From positions 1 to 64,000 of the forward strand of contig NZ_JAQSEA010000046.1 in NCBI RefSeq assembly GCF_029946185.1: DNA of 64,000 nucleotides. Reading direction: 5' to 3'. The translations under genes and the position numbers were made by a program. The DNA comes from Prosthecobacter sp. (GTDB taxonomy: Bacteria; Verrucomicrobiota; Verrucomicrobiia; Verrucomicrobiales; Verrucomicrobiaceae). Below the pieces are notes generated by a model that saw only the letters and a program-made list of their open reading frames with translations, had not been told where the DNA came from and made no database searches. This document shows positions 8,138 to 16,488 of the stretch, one piece after another (the first letter of the stretch is position 1; every line of letters starts with the position of its first letter).

Positions 8138-11100
8138 ATGAGGGCGAATATTACTCGGAGTCTTTGTCTCCTTGCTGTGCTCTGTCTCAATATCAGGGTG
8201 CAGGCCGCCAATGATCTTTATTGGGACACCAATGGCACCACTGACGGTTCGGGTGCGGCGACCGGAACATGGGGCAGCAGCCTGTTCTGGAACACCGACC
8301 CCGCTGGCGTTAACAACACCTTTCAGAGTGCCACCGACGGCACCAACGACCTGCACTTTTCCGCAGGCACCAATGGCACCACCGGGACCATCACCGTTAG
8401 CGGCGCGCAGTCTGCCAACGGCCTCTATTTTGAGGAAGGGGCCGTCACCATCAGCGGCGGCACCTCGATCACACTCAGCGATGGCGCTATCATCAACAAT
8501 ACAGCCCCAACCAGTGGCATACCCACGATTTCCACCGCTCTCATCACCACCGGCACTGTCACTCTTACGGGCACTCGTATTTGGTTGAACAACTCCTCCT
8601 TTGCTGGCGGCGGCACCCTAAACATCAACACCACCGGCGCCCCCGCTCTGTTGGAAAACAGTGGTGCCTTGAACGGTCTCGCGACCATCAACCTCTACAC
8701 CGCCGGCCTCGACATCCGGCAAAACACCGGCGGTAACTCCAATTACAACTACGCCGTCGGAACCACGTTGAATTTTGTCAACTCAAGCGCCCTCACCACC
8801 AACTTCGCTGACAAAACGGTCAACTGGCTCGGAAACATCACCATCGCCAGCGCGAAAACCGCCACTTTGGGCGCATTGAACGCCACTAGTACTTTAACCT
8901 TCAGCGGGAACATTTCCGGTGATGGTGCCGTGACGATCACTGGTCTTGGCGTCACAGTCTTTTCAGGAACGAACACCTATGCAGGAACCACGACAGTCAA
9001 TGCGTCAAAGCTCCAGATCACGGGTGGTTCTGCCATCGCTGACACAGGGCTCGTCGCCATGAGCACCGGATCATCCACCAACACACTGGATGTTCAGAGC
9101 AGCGAAACCATCGGAGCGCTGAGCGGTGGCACGGCGGCTTTCAGCGTGGTGAATCTTGCCGCCGGGCAGGTGCTCACTTTGTCGAGTGGCACCCAGACCT
9201 ACAGCGGCACCTTCAGCGGCAGTGGCAAGTTGATCGTGGCTGGAGCACAACAAATCCTGGCCACTGCATTCACGCTTGCCGACGTCAGCGTCAGCAGTGG
9301 CACTTTGACCCTTGCCGCAGTCAGCACCATCACCAACGGCCTCACTCTCACTGGTGGCACACTGCAAGGTAGCGTGGCCCGTGGCAGCACGCTCACCCTA
9401 ACGAATGCGATCATAGTCTCCGCCGGTACGCACTCCTTCCTTTCTGCGCAGAGCAATGGCGGCACTTCCGGTACGGCCACCATCAATTTTGGTGGTTCTC
9501 TCACGATCAATGCAGGCGGCATCCTGAAGCTGGGCACGCCCGGTGCCAACGCCGCCTACGGCACTGCCAACGGCGCTCTCAGCTTTGGTGCAGCCGCCAC
9601 CTCAGGCACCAAATTTCAGCTCAACGGCAACAGCTTCACCCTCACCGGATTGAGCACGGACGCCGCCACGCCCGGCACCGCCACTGTGGAAAACGGTTCC
9701 ACCACCGCCGCGACTCTCACGGTTGCGCTCGCAGCCAGCACCGCCAATACCTATGCAGGCACCTTGCGCAATGGCGGTACGGGCACGCTGGCTCTCACCC
9801 TCAATGGCGCAGCAGACTCGGTGCTCACCTTGTCGGGAGTCAACACTTTCACCGGATCCACCACCCTCACATCAGGCAGTCTCGTTCTGGCCAGCAGCCT
9901 CGCTTTGCAGGGCAGCACCGTCACCACCGGTGGCACCGGCATCGTCTTCGATTCCTCCGTCGCCAGCCACAGCTTCACCTTCGGCGGTCTCAGCGGCTCC
10001 ACCGACCTCGCGCTCACCGACAACGCCTCCAATGCCGTGACGCTCACCATCGGCAACAACGGCTCTTCACAAACCTATTCCGGTGTCCTGAGTGGAGCCG
10101 GTGCTCTAACCAAGGTGGGCGCAGGAACTCAAACATTCATCACCGCCCAGACTTACACGGGCGCGACGACGGTAAACGGTGGAACACTGAAACTCTACTT
10201 TGACACCGGGACACCGACGAGCAACATCATTGCCCCCGGCTCTGAGCTCATTCTCGGCGGCGGCACGTTTTTGCAGCAGCAGAACACGGTGGGACCAAAC
10301 ACCCAAACCCTGAACGGTGTGACCGTCCGCGCGGGATCTTCAGTGGTGAATCAACTCCGCGTGGGGGGCGGTTCCATGCTGCTGACCCTGGGGACAGTCA
10401 TTCGTGAAACGGGTGGCACCGTCGCTTTCAGCGCCAACGGCGGCGGCGCATCCGGTATCGCCGCCACCGGCACCAATACCACCTCCGGCATCATCGGTGG
10501 GTATGCCACTTACCTGACCACCAATGGCGGTGCCAGCCACAGCAACACCACCGACTGGGCCACCTACAGCGGCGGCAAGATCGTCTCCCTCTCCGCTGGC
10601 TCTTACAGCAACACCGCCGCCACCACCGCGTCCACCAATCTCGACCTCACCTCCAGCGTCATCCTGAATTCCAATGTCACCGTCGGCAGCATCCGCTTCA
10701 ACAGCGCCATCACCACCCCCACGCTCACCCTCAACGGCTCTCACATCATTGGCAGCGGCGGCATTCTCGTCACCCCCGCCCTCGCCGGCAACGCCACCCT
10801 CATCACCGGTGGCACCCTCACCTCCGGCAACGGCCAGGACATCGTCATCATCCAGAACAACACCACCACGGGCGGTGCCCTCACCGTGGCAGCCACCCTC
10901 ACCGGTGCAGTCGGCCTCACCAAAAGTGGCGGCGGTCAGTTGATCCTCACCGGCACCAATGACTACACCGGTGCCACCTATCTCAATGGCGGCGTTACCA
11001 GCATCAGCAGCAACGCCAACCTGGGGGCCGTCACCACCGGAGCTGCCGTAAACCTCAATGGCGGCACACTCTCCGCCACTGCCTCGGTGACGCTCGACAA

Positions 11101-11905
11101 CGGCGGCATCGCCCAGCGTAACATCACAGTCGGCAGCAACGGTGGCACCTTGGATGTCGCCACCGGCCAGACCTTGACAGTCAGCGGCTCAGTCAGCGGA
11201 GATGGTGCCTTGAGCAAGACCGGCGCAGGCACCCTGGTGCTCAGCGGCACCAGTACGGGAACAGGCGTCACCACCGTCACAGCGGGCAATCTTCAAGTGG
11301 GTGCCGCCAGCAGCGGCCAGACCGGCACAGGCCAGGTCGTTCTCAATGGCGCAGATTCGGTGCTTTCCGGCACAGGCCAGGTTCAAGGCACCACCACCGT
11401 CACTCAGGGAACCGTCCGTCCGGGCGACAATGGCGGCACAGACGTTGGTACCTTGACCACCGCCGATCTCATCTTCACCCCGGTCGCCGCCACCACGGTG
11501 ATCGAGCTCCAGATCACGGGTTCCAGCCCAGGGTCCACCCTCGCCTCTGACAAAATCCTCATTGGCGGCGCACTCACCTTGAACGGAAGCAGCAACATCG
11601 TCGTGAAGGGTGACACCTACATCCCCACCCTCGGCGACACCTTCGTGCTGCTAGACTGGAACACAGTGCTCGACACCGGCACGACTTCCATTTTCAGCAC
11701 CGGCACCGACAACCGCACCGGGGCTAACATCGGCAACGAGGGAAATCTAGATCTGCCCGACCTCAGCACCTATGGCTTCACCTGGCAAATCCTCGACTTC
11801 AGCGGCAGTGGTTCGTTGACCCTGGTCGTCGTTCCTGAACCCGCCCGCGTCTTGCTCCTGCTGCTGGGAATCCTGCCGCTCTATTTGCGCCGTCGGCGGG
11901 CTTAA
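8138..11905 (+). CDS. Giant autotransporter-associated beta-strand repeat protein with PEP-CTERM tail (1255 aa)
   Basis: The start at ATG 8138 (MRANITRSLCLLAVLCLNI) begins a signal peptide; an upstream in-frame ATG at 8048 would add 30 unlikely residues. Nearly the whole protein is Thr/Gly/Asn/Ser-rich beta-helix repeat. It contains multiple copies of the autotransporter-associated repeat core (GAGTLVLSGT, NTYAGTTTVNASKLQ, NDYTGATYLNGG), which is expected to form a long surface solenoid. The C-terminus from about residue 1231 is VVPEPARVLLLLLGILPLYL followed by RRRR, a textbook PEP-CTERM sorting signal: PEP motif, membrane helix, basic cluster. It is probably exported by Sec, processed by the exosortase encoded at 23.6 kb and displayed or released with exopolysaccharide. 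There is no autotransporter beta-barrel. Confidence 0.9.
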   Translation: MRANITRSLCLLAVLCLNIRVQAANDLYWDTNGTTDGSGAATGTWGSSLFWNTDPAGVNNTFQSATDGTNDLHFSAGTNGTTGTITVSGAQSANGLYFEEGAVTISGGTSITLSDGAIINNTAPTSGIPTISTALITTGTVTLTGTRIWLNNSSFAGGGTLNINTTGAPALLENSGALNGLATINLYTAGLDIRQNTGGNSNYNYAVGTTLNFVNSSALTTNFADKTVNWLGNITIASAKTATLGALNATSTLTFSGNISGDGAVTITGLGVTVFSGTNTYAGTTTVNASKLQITGGSAIADTGLVAMSTGSSTNTLDVQSSETIGALSGGTAAFSVVNLAAGQVLTLSSGTQTYSGTFSGSGKLIVAGAQQILATAFTLADVSVSSGTLTLAAVSTITNGLTLTGGTLQGSVARGSTLTLTNAIIVSAGTHSFLSAQSNGGTSGTATINFGGSLTINAGGILKLGTPGANAAYGTANGALSFGAAATSGTKFQLNGNSFTLTGLSTDAATPGTATVENGSTTAATLTVALAASTANTYAGTLRNGGTGTLALTLNGAADSVLTLSGVNTFTGSTTLTSGSLVLASSLALQGSTVTTGGTGIVFDSSVASHSFTFGGLSGSTDLALTDNASNAVTLTIGNNGSSQTYSGVLSGAGALTKVGAGTQTFITAQTYTGATTVNGGTLKLYFDTGTPTSNIIAPGSELILGGGTFLQQQNTVGPNTQTLNGVTVRAGSSVVNQLRVGGGSMLLTLGTVIRETGGTVAFSANGGGASGIAATGTNTTSGIIGGYATYLTTNGGASHSNTTDWATYSGGKIVSLSAGSYSNTAATTASTNLDLTSSVILNSNVTVGSIRFNSAITTPTLTLNGSHIIGSGGILVTPALAGNATLITGGTLTSGNGQDIVIIQNNTTTGGALTVAATLTGAVGLTKSGGGQLILTGTNDYTGATYLNGGVTSISSNANLGAVTTGAAVNLNGGTLSATASVTLDNGGIAQRNITVGSNGGTLDVATGQTLTVSGSVSGDGALSKTGAGTLVLSGTSTGTGVTTVTAGNLQVGAASSGQTGTGQVVLNGADSVLSGTGQVQGTTTVTQGTVRPGDNGGTDVGTLTTADLIFTPVAATTVIELQITGSSPGSTLASDKILIGGALTLNGSSNIVVKGDTYIPTLGDTFVLLDWNTVLDTGTTSIFSTGTDNRTGANIGNEGNLDLPDLSTYGFTWQILDFSGSGSLTLVVVPEPARVLLLLLGILPLYLRRRRA

Positions 11906-12020
11906 ACGGCTGCATTTTCGCCACTCCTCCCGGGTATTGTCCTTGATGTGACGATTCCGCAGGTGAAAAACTGCTTGCCGTCGCAGGGGATGCCGGTAAC
12001 ATCGCGCCCCTTTTGCCGGG

Positions 12021-12106
12021 CCATTTTGGTCAGGCCAAAGGGTTCAACCCGAAGCCCGTTCGACCGGATCAGCCCTTGTGGCTGAGCGTTTTGCCCCCCC
12101 AAAACG
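12021..12106 (+). promoter_or_regulatory. Structured 5' leader upstream of rpsB
   Basis: Three short inverted repeats follow each other just ahead of rpsB: tttgg/ccaaa (12025-12029 with 12035-12039), tcagcc/ggctga (12069-12074 with 12080-12085) and cgtttt/aaaacg (12087-12092 with 12101-12106, loop with seven C). Ribosomal-protein mRNAs often carry autoregulatory leaders, so S2 feedback is a reasonable guess. The middle hairpin followed by gcgtttt could instead act as a weak terminator. No known leader class was recognised. Confidence 0.35.
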
Positions 12107-12136
12107 TGCGGAAGACAGGCTCCTTCTACCAAATAC

Positions 12137-12829
12137 ATGTCAACACAGATCCTCGCCGAACTCGTCGAAGCCGGTGTCCATTTCGGACATCAAACCAAGC
12201 GCTGGAACCCCAAGATGAAGAATTTCATCATGGGAACCAAAAACCAGATTCACATTCTCAACATCGAGAAAACCGTCGAGCAGATCGACACCGCTGCTGA
12301 ATTCCTGGCCGACCTCGCCCGTCGTGGCAAAAAAATCCTTTTCGTCGGCTGCAAACGCCAGGCGCAAGAAGCTGTGAAGCAGGCCTCCGAAGCTTGCGGC
12401 CAGTTCTACGTCAACCATCGCTGGCTGGGCGGCACGCTCACCAACATGGAGACGATCAAAAAGAGCATCGCCCGTCTCAACTACCTCGAAGAAATCGAGA
12501 GCAAGCCTGAGTTCAAGCTCATGTCCAAGAAGGAACTCGCCAGCCTTAACCGCGAGCGCATCAAACTGGAGCGCAACCTGCGCGGCATCCGTCACATGGG
12601 CAAGATCCCTGACGCTGTCGTGATCGTTGACTCCGCCCGCGAGCACATCGCCGTGCATGAGTCCCGCCGTCTGAAGATCCCGATCGTCGCCCTCGTGGAC
12701 ACGAACGCCGACCCGAACATCATCGACTACCCGATCGCCGCCAACGACGACGCCATCCGCTCCATCCGCATCATCCTGCAGAAGCTGATCGACCCCGTCA
12801 TCACCGCCACCGCCGAAGCCAAGCAGTAA
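12137..12829 (+). CDS. rpsB: 30S ribosomal protein S2
   Basis: A 230-residue protein matching S2 along its length: VEAGVHFGHQTKRWNPKM at residues 10-27, FVGCKRQAQEAVKQ, the diagnostic RWLGGTLTN, then PDAVVIVDSAREHIAVHES and IPIVALVDTNADPN. S2 binds late on the 30S head-body junction and helps recruit S1. Slightly shorter than the E. coli protein (241). It is followed by tsf after 25 bases, the common bacterial rpsB-tsf pair, with a structured leader upstream. Confidence 0.98.
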   Translation: MSTQILAELVEAGVHFGHQTKRWNPKMKNFIMGTKNQIHILNIEKTVEQIDTAAEFLADLARRGKKILFVGCKRQAQEAVKQASEACGQFYVNHRWLGGTLTNMETIKKSIARLNYLEEIESKPEFKLMSKKELASLNRERIKLERNLRGIRHMGKIPDAVVIVDSAREHIAVHESRRLKIPIVALVDTNADPNIIDYPIAANDDAIRSIRIILQKLIDPVITATAEAKQ

Positions 12830-12854
12830 CCCATTTCACCCCCACCACCGACAC

Positions 12855-13451
12855 ATGGCTGAAATCTCCGCTAAACTCGTCATGACCCTGCGTGAAAAGA
12901 CCAACGCAGGCATGATGGAATGCAAAAAAGCCCTCACGGAAGCCGCCGGCGACCTTGAGAAAGCTGAAGTCATCCTCCGCAAAAGCGGCACCATCAAGGC
13001 CGAGAAGAAGGCCGACCGCCAGACGAAGGAAGGCATCATCGCCTCCTACATCCACATGGCAGGCCGCATCGGCGTGCTCATCGAAGTGAACTGCGAGACC
13101 GACTTCGTCGCTCGCAATGAAAACTTCCAGGCCCTCGTGAGGGACATCTCCCTTCACATCGCCGCCTCGAACCCTCGCTATCTCCAGCGCGAAGAAGTCC
13201 CAGCGGACCTCGTCGCCAAGGAGCGTGAGATCGGTGCCGAACTGGTCAAAGGCAAGCCCGCGAACATCGTGGACAAAATCGTGGACGGCAAAATGGAGAA
13301 ATTCTATGCCGACAACTGCCTGCTCGAACAAGCTTTCATCAAAGATCCCGATCTCACCATCGCGAATCTGATCAAAGGCAAGATCACCGAGCTCGGCGAA
13401 AACCTCATCGTGCGCCGTTTCGTGCGTTACGCCGTGGGTGAAGATCTCTAA
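12855..13451 (+). CDS. tsf: Elongation factor Ts, short form
   Basis: A 198-residue nucleotide-exchange factor for EF-Tu. The N-terminal UBA-like domain carries LREKTNAGMMECKKALTEA, and the core has the hallmark EVNCETDFVARNE (around residues 76-88). It ends after a single core subdomain, much shorter than the 283-residue E. coli protein but comparable with the approximately 196-residue short form known in Thermus. The end LIVRRFVRYAVGEDL looks natural and a strong terminator follows, so it is not a truncation artefact. Cotranscribed with rpsB. Confidence 0.97.
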   Translation: MAEISAKLVMTLREKTNAGMMECKKALTEAAGDLEKAEVILRKSGTIKAEKKADRQTKEGIIASYIHMAGRIGVLIEVNCETDFVARNENFQALVRDISLHIAASNPRYLQREEVPADLVAKEREIGAELVKGKPANIVDKIVDGKMEKFYADNCLLEQAFIKDPDLTIANLIKGKITELGENLIVRRFVRYAVGEDL

Positions 13452-13480
13452 TCTTCGCTGCCAACTCAACACTCCCCGAA

Positions 13481-13507
13481 AGGCGGTCGGCAACGACCGC
13501 CTTTTTT
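13481..13507 (+). terminator. Rho-independent terminator of rpsB-tsf
   Basis: A nine-base stem aggcggtcg/cgaccgcct (13481-13489 with 13494-13502) closes on a GCAA tetraloop and runs straight into six T residues at 13502-13507. It starts 29 bases after the tsf stop. Confidence 0.9.
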
Positions 13508-13832
13508 CTTGCCCAAGCGACAGGGCAGGGGAGAGACTCACATCTCAGTATTTTCACCAAAGGTCGCCAGATATTTAGCTTTGCTAAAGTACTCAACCTA
13601 TGTCAAATTTCCGTAATTGGCATATTTGCTATGCTGGAATCCCTTCATTAGCACTCTTTGCCTGCGTCATGTGCGCACCCCAATCTCATCAATCCGTGAT
13701 GGTGCCTGAGTGATGGGCACCACGGGCGGCAGCTTGCCGCCAGGTGGAGATTTCTCATCTTCTCTGAAGTTTCGGTTTCCTCTCCGACCAGAATCCTCCA
13801 TTCTGCGCGCCCGCTTTTTGACCTCTTTTGCC
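13508..13832 (+). promoter_or_regulatory. Intergenic region ahead of the aroG-heptose operon, with a possible operator
   Basis: This 325-base gap has an AT-rich core from about 13565 to 13660. It holds a perfect inverted repeat tttagc-ttt-gctaaa at 13574-13588, which could be an operator or short hairpin, and several TATGCT/TATTTG-like -10 candidates near 13620-13635. None has a convincing -35 partner, so no promoter is assigned. The last ~120 bases could be read in frame with the DAHP synthase but lack family similarity and are treated as leader. Confidence 0.3.
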
Positions 13833-14897
13833 GTGAGCCAAACCCACCCCACTGACGACCTTCGTGTCGCTGAAATCCTTCCTCTCATCCAGCCCGCTCT
13901 GCTCATGCATGAGTTTCGTCTGGGCGAGCAGGAATCCGCATTCATCGAAGACTCCCGCAAACGCGCCGAAGCCATCCTCAATTTGAAGGATGACCGCCTG
14001 CTCGTCGTCGTTGGACCCTGCTCGATCCACGACACCAAGTCCGCACTCGAATACGCCCAGCTCATCATTCAGGCGCGCGAGAAATACAGCGCCGATCTGG
14101 AGATCGTGATGCGTGTCTATTTTGAAAAGCCGCGCACCACTGTTGGCTGGAAGGGCTTCATCAACGATCCACATCTCGACGGCTCCTTCGACATCAACGG
14201 CGGCCTTCGTGGCGCGCGGGATCTCCTGATCAAGCTCACCAAGCGTGGCGTCCCTGCCGGTACTGAATTTCTCGACGTGATCACCCCGCAATACATCGCC
14301 GATGTGGTCGCATGGGGTGCCATCGGCGCACGCACCACGGAAAGCCAGGTTCACCGTCAGCTTGCCTCCGGCTTGTCCATGCCTGTGGGTTTCAAAAACG
14401 GCACAGACGGCGGCATTCAAGTCGCGCTCGATGCCATCGAAGCCGCCAAAGGCCAGCATTGCTTCCTCTCCGTCACCAAGGACGGCGTCGCCGCCATCGT
14501 GAACACCAAGGGCAACCACGCCTGCCACGTCATCCTGCGCGGTGGCAAAGCCGGCACGAATTTCGATGCCGCCTCCATCAAGACCGTCGCGGACCAGCTC
14601 ACCGCACGCGGCCTGCCCGCCAGTGTCATGGTTGATTGCAGCCACGGCAACAGCCTCAAGGACTATCGCAAGCAGCCCCTCGTCTCCACCTCTCTCTCGG
14701 AACAGATCGCCGCAGGCAGCCAAGCCATCACGGGTGTGATGATTGAAAGCCATCTCGTCGAAGGCCGCCAGGACACCAAGCCGGGCCAGCCCATCACCTA
14801 CGGCCAGAGCATCACAGACGCCTGCGTCTCCTGGGACACCACCACCGCCATGCTCGACGAACTCGCCGCCGCCGTCCGCGCACGCCGCAGCAAATGA
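13833..14897 (+). CDS. aroG: 3-deoxy-7-phosphoheptulonate (DAHP) synthase, class I AroG type
   Basis: First enzyme of the shikimate pathway, condensing phosphoenolpyruvate and erythrose 4-phosphate. From GTG 13833 the protein is 354 residues, matching the usual ~350. The start (SQTHPTDDLRVAEI) aligns with the N-terminus of E. coli AroG, whereas the ATG at 13710 would add 41 residues without similarity. Family blocks are intact: LLVVVGPCSIHD, EIVMRVYFEKPRTTVGWKG, GAIGARTTESQVHRQLASGL, VGFKNGTDG, CHVILRGGK and GVMIESHLVEG. It heads a coupled operon and its stop overlaps the next start by four bases (ATGA). Placement before heptose genes may reflect shared sugar-phosphate supply, which is inference. 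Confidence 0.93.
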   Translation: MSQTHPTDDLRVAEILPLIQPALLMHEFRLGEQESAFIEDSRKRAEAILNLKDDRLLVVVGPCSIHDTKSALEYAQLIIQAREKYSADLEIVMRVYFEKPRTTVGWKGFINDPHLDGSFDINGGLRGARDLLIKLTKRGVPAGTEFLDVITPQYIADVVAWGAIGARTTESQVHRQLASGLSMPVGFKNGTDGGIQVALDAIEAAKGQHCFLSVTKDGVAAIVNTKGNHACHVILRGGKAGTNFDAASIKTVADQLTARGLPASVMVDCSHGNSLKDYRKQPLVSTSLSEQIAAGSQAITGVMIESHLVEGRQDTKPGQPITYGQSITDACVSWDTTTAMLDELAAAVRARRSK

Positions 14898-15889
14898 CCT
14901 TCACCCGCGACCATCTCCAGCGCTTCGCGCAAGGCCGCATCCTCGTCGTGGGGGATGTCATGCTCGATCATTTCATCTGGGGCCATGTTCGCCGCATTTC
15001 GCCGGAGGCTCCAGTGCCCATCGTCGAAGTCACCCGCGAGGAATTCTATCCCGGTGGCGCTGCCAATGTTGCCCGCAACATCTCGCCTTTCTCGCCGCAC
15101 ACCCATCTCATGGGCCGCGTTGGCAAAGACATGGCTGCAGACAAGCTCCGCTCCCTGTTGATCGAAGACAAAGTCGACCCCTCCCCACTGTTGGTGCATG
15201 AAACTCTGCCCACCATCTCGAAGGCCCGCGTCTCCGCACGCCAGCAGCAGATCGTCCGTGTGGATCGCGAGAAACTCCTGTCGCTGACCGATGCCGAACT
15301 CATTGTGGTCGAACAGCGCCTGCGTGATCTGGCTCCCAATCTCGACGCCATCATCCTGGAAGACTACGGCAAGGGTTTCATGACCGAGCATCTCATGCAG
15401 CTGGTCGCCAAGATCGCCGCCGAACATCAGCTCATCGTCACCGTCGATCCTTCTCCGCGCAATCCATTGCCTTGGGCCGGCGTTTCGCTGGTGAAGCCAA
15501 ACCGCCTCGAAGCCTTTGCCGCTGCCGGTCTCGAAGATCATCTCCTGTCCGAAGCCCCGCTCGAAAATCAAGAAATCCTCGAAGTGGGCCGTGTGCTGCT
15601 CGCCAAATGGAACGTCGCCAGTGTTCTCGTCACCCTTGGGGAGCAGGGCATGATGTTGTTTGAGCGCGGCAAGCCTCCACATCACATCCCCACCCGTGCG
15701 CGTGAAGTGTTTGATGTCTCCGGCGCTGGCGACACAGCCATCGCCCTGCTCACACTCGCCCTCGCCAGCGGTCACAGCCTGCGCGAAGCCGCTGAAATCT
15801 CAAATCACGCCAGCGGCATCGTCGTTGGCAAGCTCGGTACCGCCACATTGACGCCAGAGGAACTTCTGGCAGCTTTCACATCCAAATGA
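14894..15889 (+). CDS. hldA: D-glycero-beta-D-manno-heptose-7-phosphate kinase (HldE kinase domain only)
   Basis: A 331-residue PfkB-fold kinase closest in pattern to RfaE domain I/HldA. It has the N-terminal ILVVGDVMLDHFIWGHVRRISPEAPVPIVEV block, the substrate motif YPGGAANVARN, SARQQQIVRVDRE, ILEDYGKG and the ATP-site DVSGAGDT with the catalytic aspartate. It phosphorylates heptose-7-phosphate at C1 in ADP-heptose synthesis. The adenylyltransferase domain fused in E. coli HldE is absent, so a separate HldC would be needed. It overlaps aroG and gmhA by four bases on each side, so translation is probably coupled. Confidence 0.88.
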   Translation: MTFTRDHLQRFAQGRILVVGDVMLDHFIWGHVRRISPEAPVPIVEVTREEFYPGGAANVARNISPFSPHTHLMGRVGKDMAADKLRSLLIEDKVDPSPLLVHETLPTISKARVSARQQQIVRVDREKLLSLTDAELIVVEQRLRDLAPNLDAIILEDYGKGFMTEHLMQLVAKIAAEHQLIVTVDPSPRNPLPWAGVSLVKPNRLEAFAAAGLEDHLLSEAPLENQEILEVGRVLLAKWNVASVLVTLGEQGMMLFERGKPPHHIPTRAREVFDVSGAGDTAIALLTLALASGHSLREAAEISNHASGIVVGKLGTATLTPEELLAAFTSK

Positions 15890-16467
15890 GCACCGACTTC
15901 GCTTCTCTTTTCAAAACACATCTCAGCGAGCATCAGGATGCCATCACCAAACTGACCGCGATGAGTGATCAAATCGCTCCGCTGGCCGCCGCCTGGCTCA
16001 CCGCGTTGAAGGACGGCAGGAAAATCATCTTCTTCGGCAACGGTGGCAGCGCTGCAGACGCGCAGCATCTCGCCGCCGAACTCGTCGTGCGTTACCGCAT
16101 CAACCGTCCCGCCCTCGCTGGCTTCGCCTTGACCACCGACACCTCGATCCTCACTGCTCACAGCAACGATTTCGGGTACGATACCGTCTTCTCCCGCCAG
16201 ATCGAGGCGCTCGCTCAGCCGGGTGATGTGGTTCTCGGGATTTCCACCTCAGGCACGAGTAAAAACGTTCTCCTCGGCCTTCAGGCTGCAAACAAGCGCG
16301 GTTGTGTCACCATCGCATTCACCGGCGAAAAAGGTGCGGATTGCGCTGCTGAAGCCAAGCTGAGCTTCAAAGCACCCTCCGCCATCACCGCACGCGTTCA
16401 GGAGTGCCACCTCCTCATCGGGCATCTCCTCTGCGATATTGCAGAGCAAAACTTCGCGGCGGCTTAA
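15886..16467 (+). CDS. gmhA: Sedoheptulose-7-phosphate isomerase
   Basis: A 193-residue SIS-fold enzyme converting sedoheptulose 7-phosphate to D-glycero-D-manno-heptose 7-phosphate. Visible motifs are KIIFFGNGGSAADAQHLAAEL (residues 45-65), FALTTDTSILTAHSNDFGYD, GDVVLGISTSGTSKNVLLGL and the C-terminal QECHLLIGHLLCDIAE. Length and motifs are typical of GmhA. Four-base overlap with the heptose-kinase gene and 21 bases before the flippase place it in one operon for heptose-containing surface glycan. Confidence 0.94.
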   Translation: MSTDFASLFKTHLSEHQDAITKLTAMSDQIAPLAAAWLTALKDGRKIIFFGNGGSAADAQHLAAELVVRYRINRPALAGFALTTDTSILTAHSNDFGYDTVFSRQIEALAQPGDVVLGISTSGTSKNVLLGLQAANKRGCVTIAFTGEKGADCAAEAKLSFKAPSAITARVQECHLLIGHLLCDIAEQNFAAA

Positions 16468-16488
16468 ATCTCGCATTTTGCGTCCTTC

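Noticed and set aside
8138-11905. Dense short repeats that might suggest a CRISPR or minisatellite
   Set aside because: They are degenerate protein-level repeats of a single open frame, not identical DNA repeats with spacers.
14743-15201. A 152-residue frame across the aroG/hldA junction
   Set aside because: Out of frame with both well-supported genes and Ser/Pro/Arg-biased.
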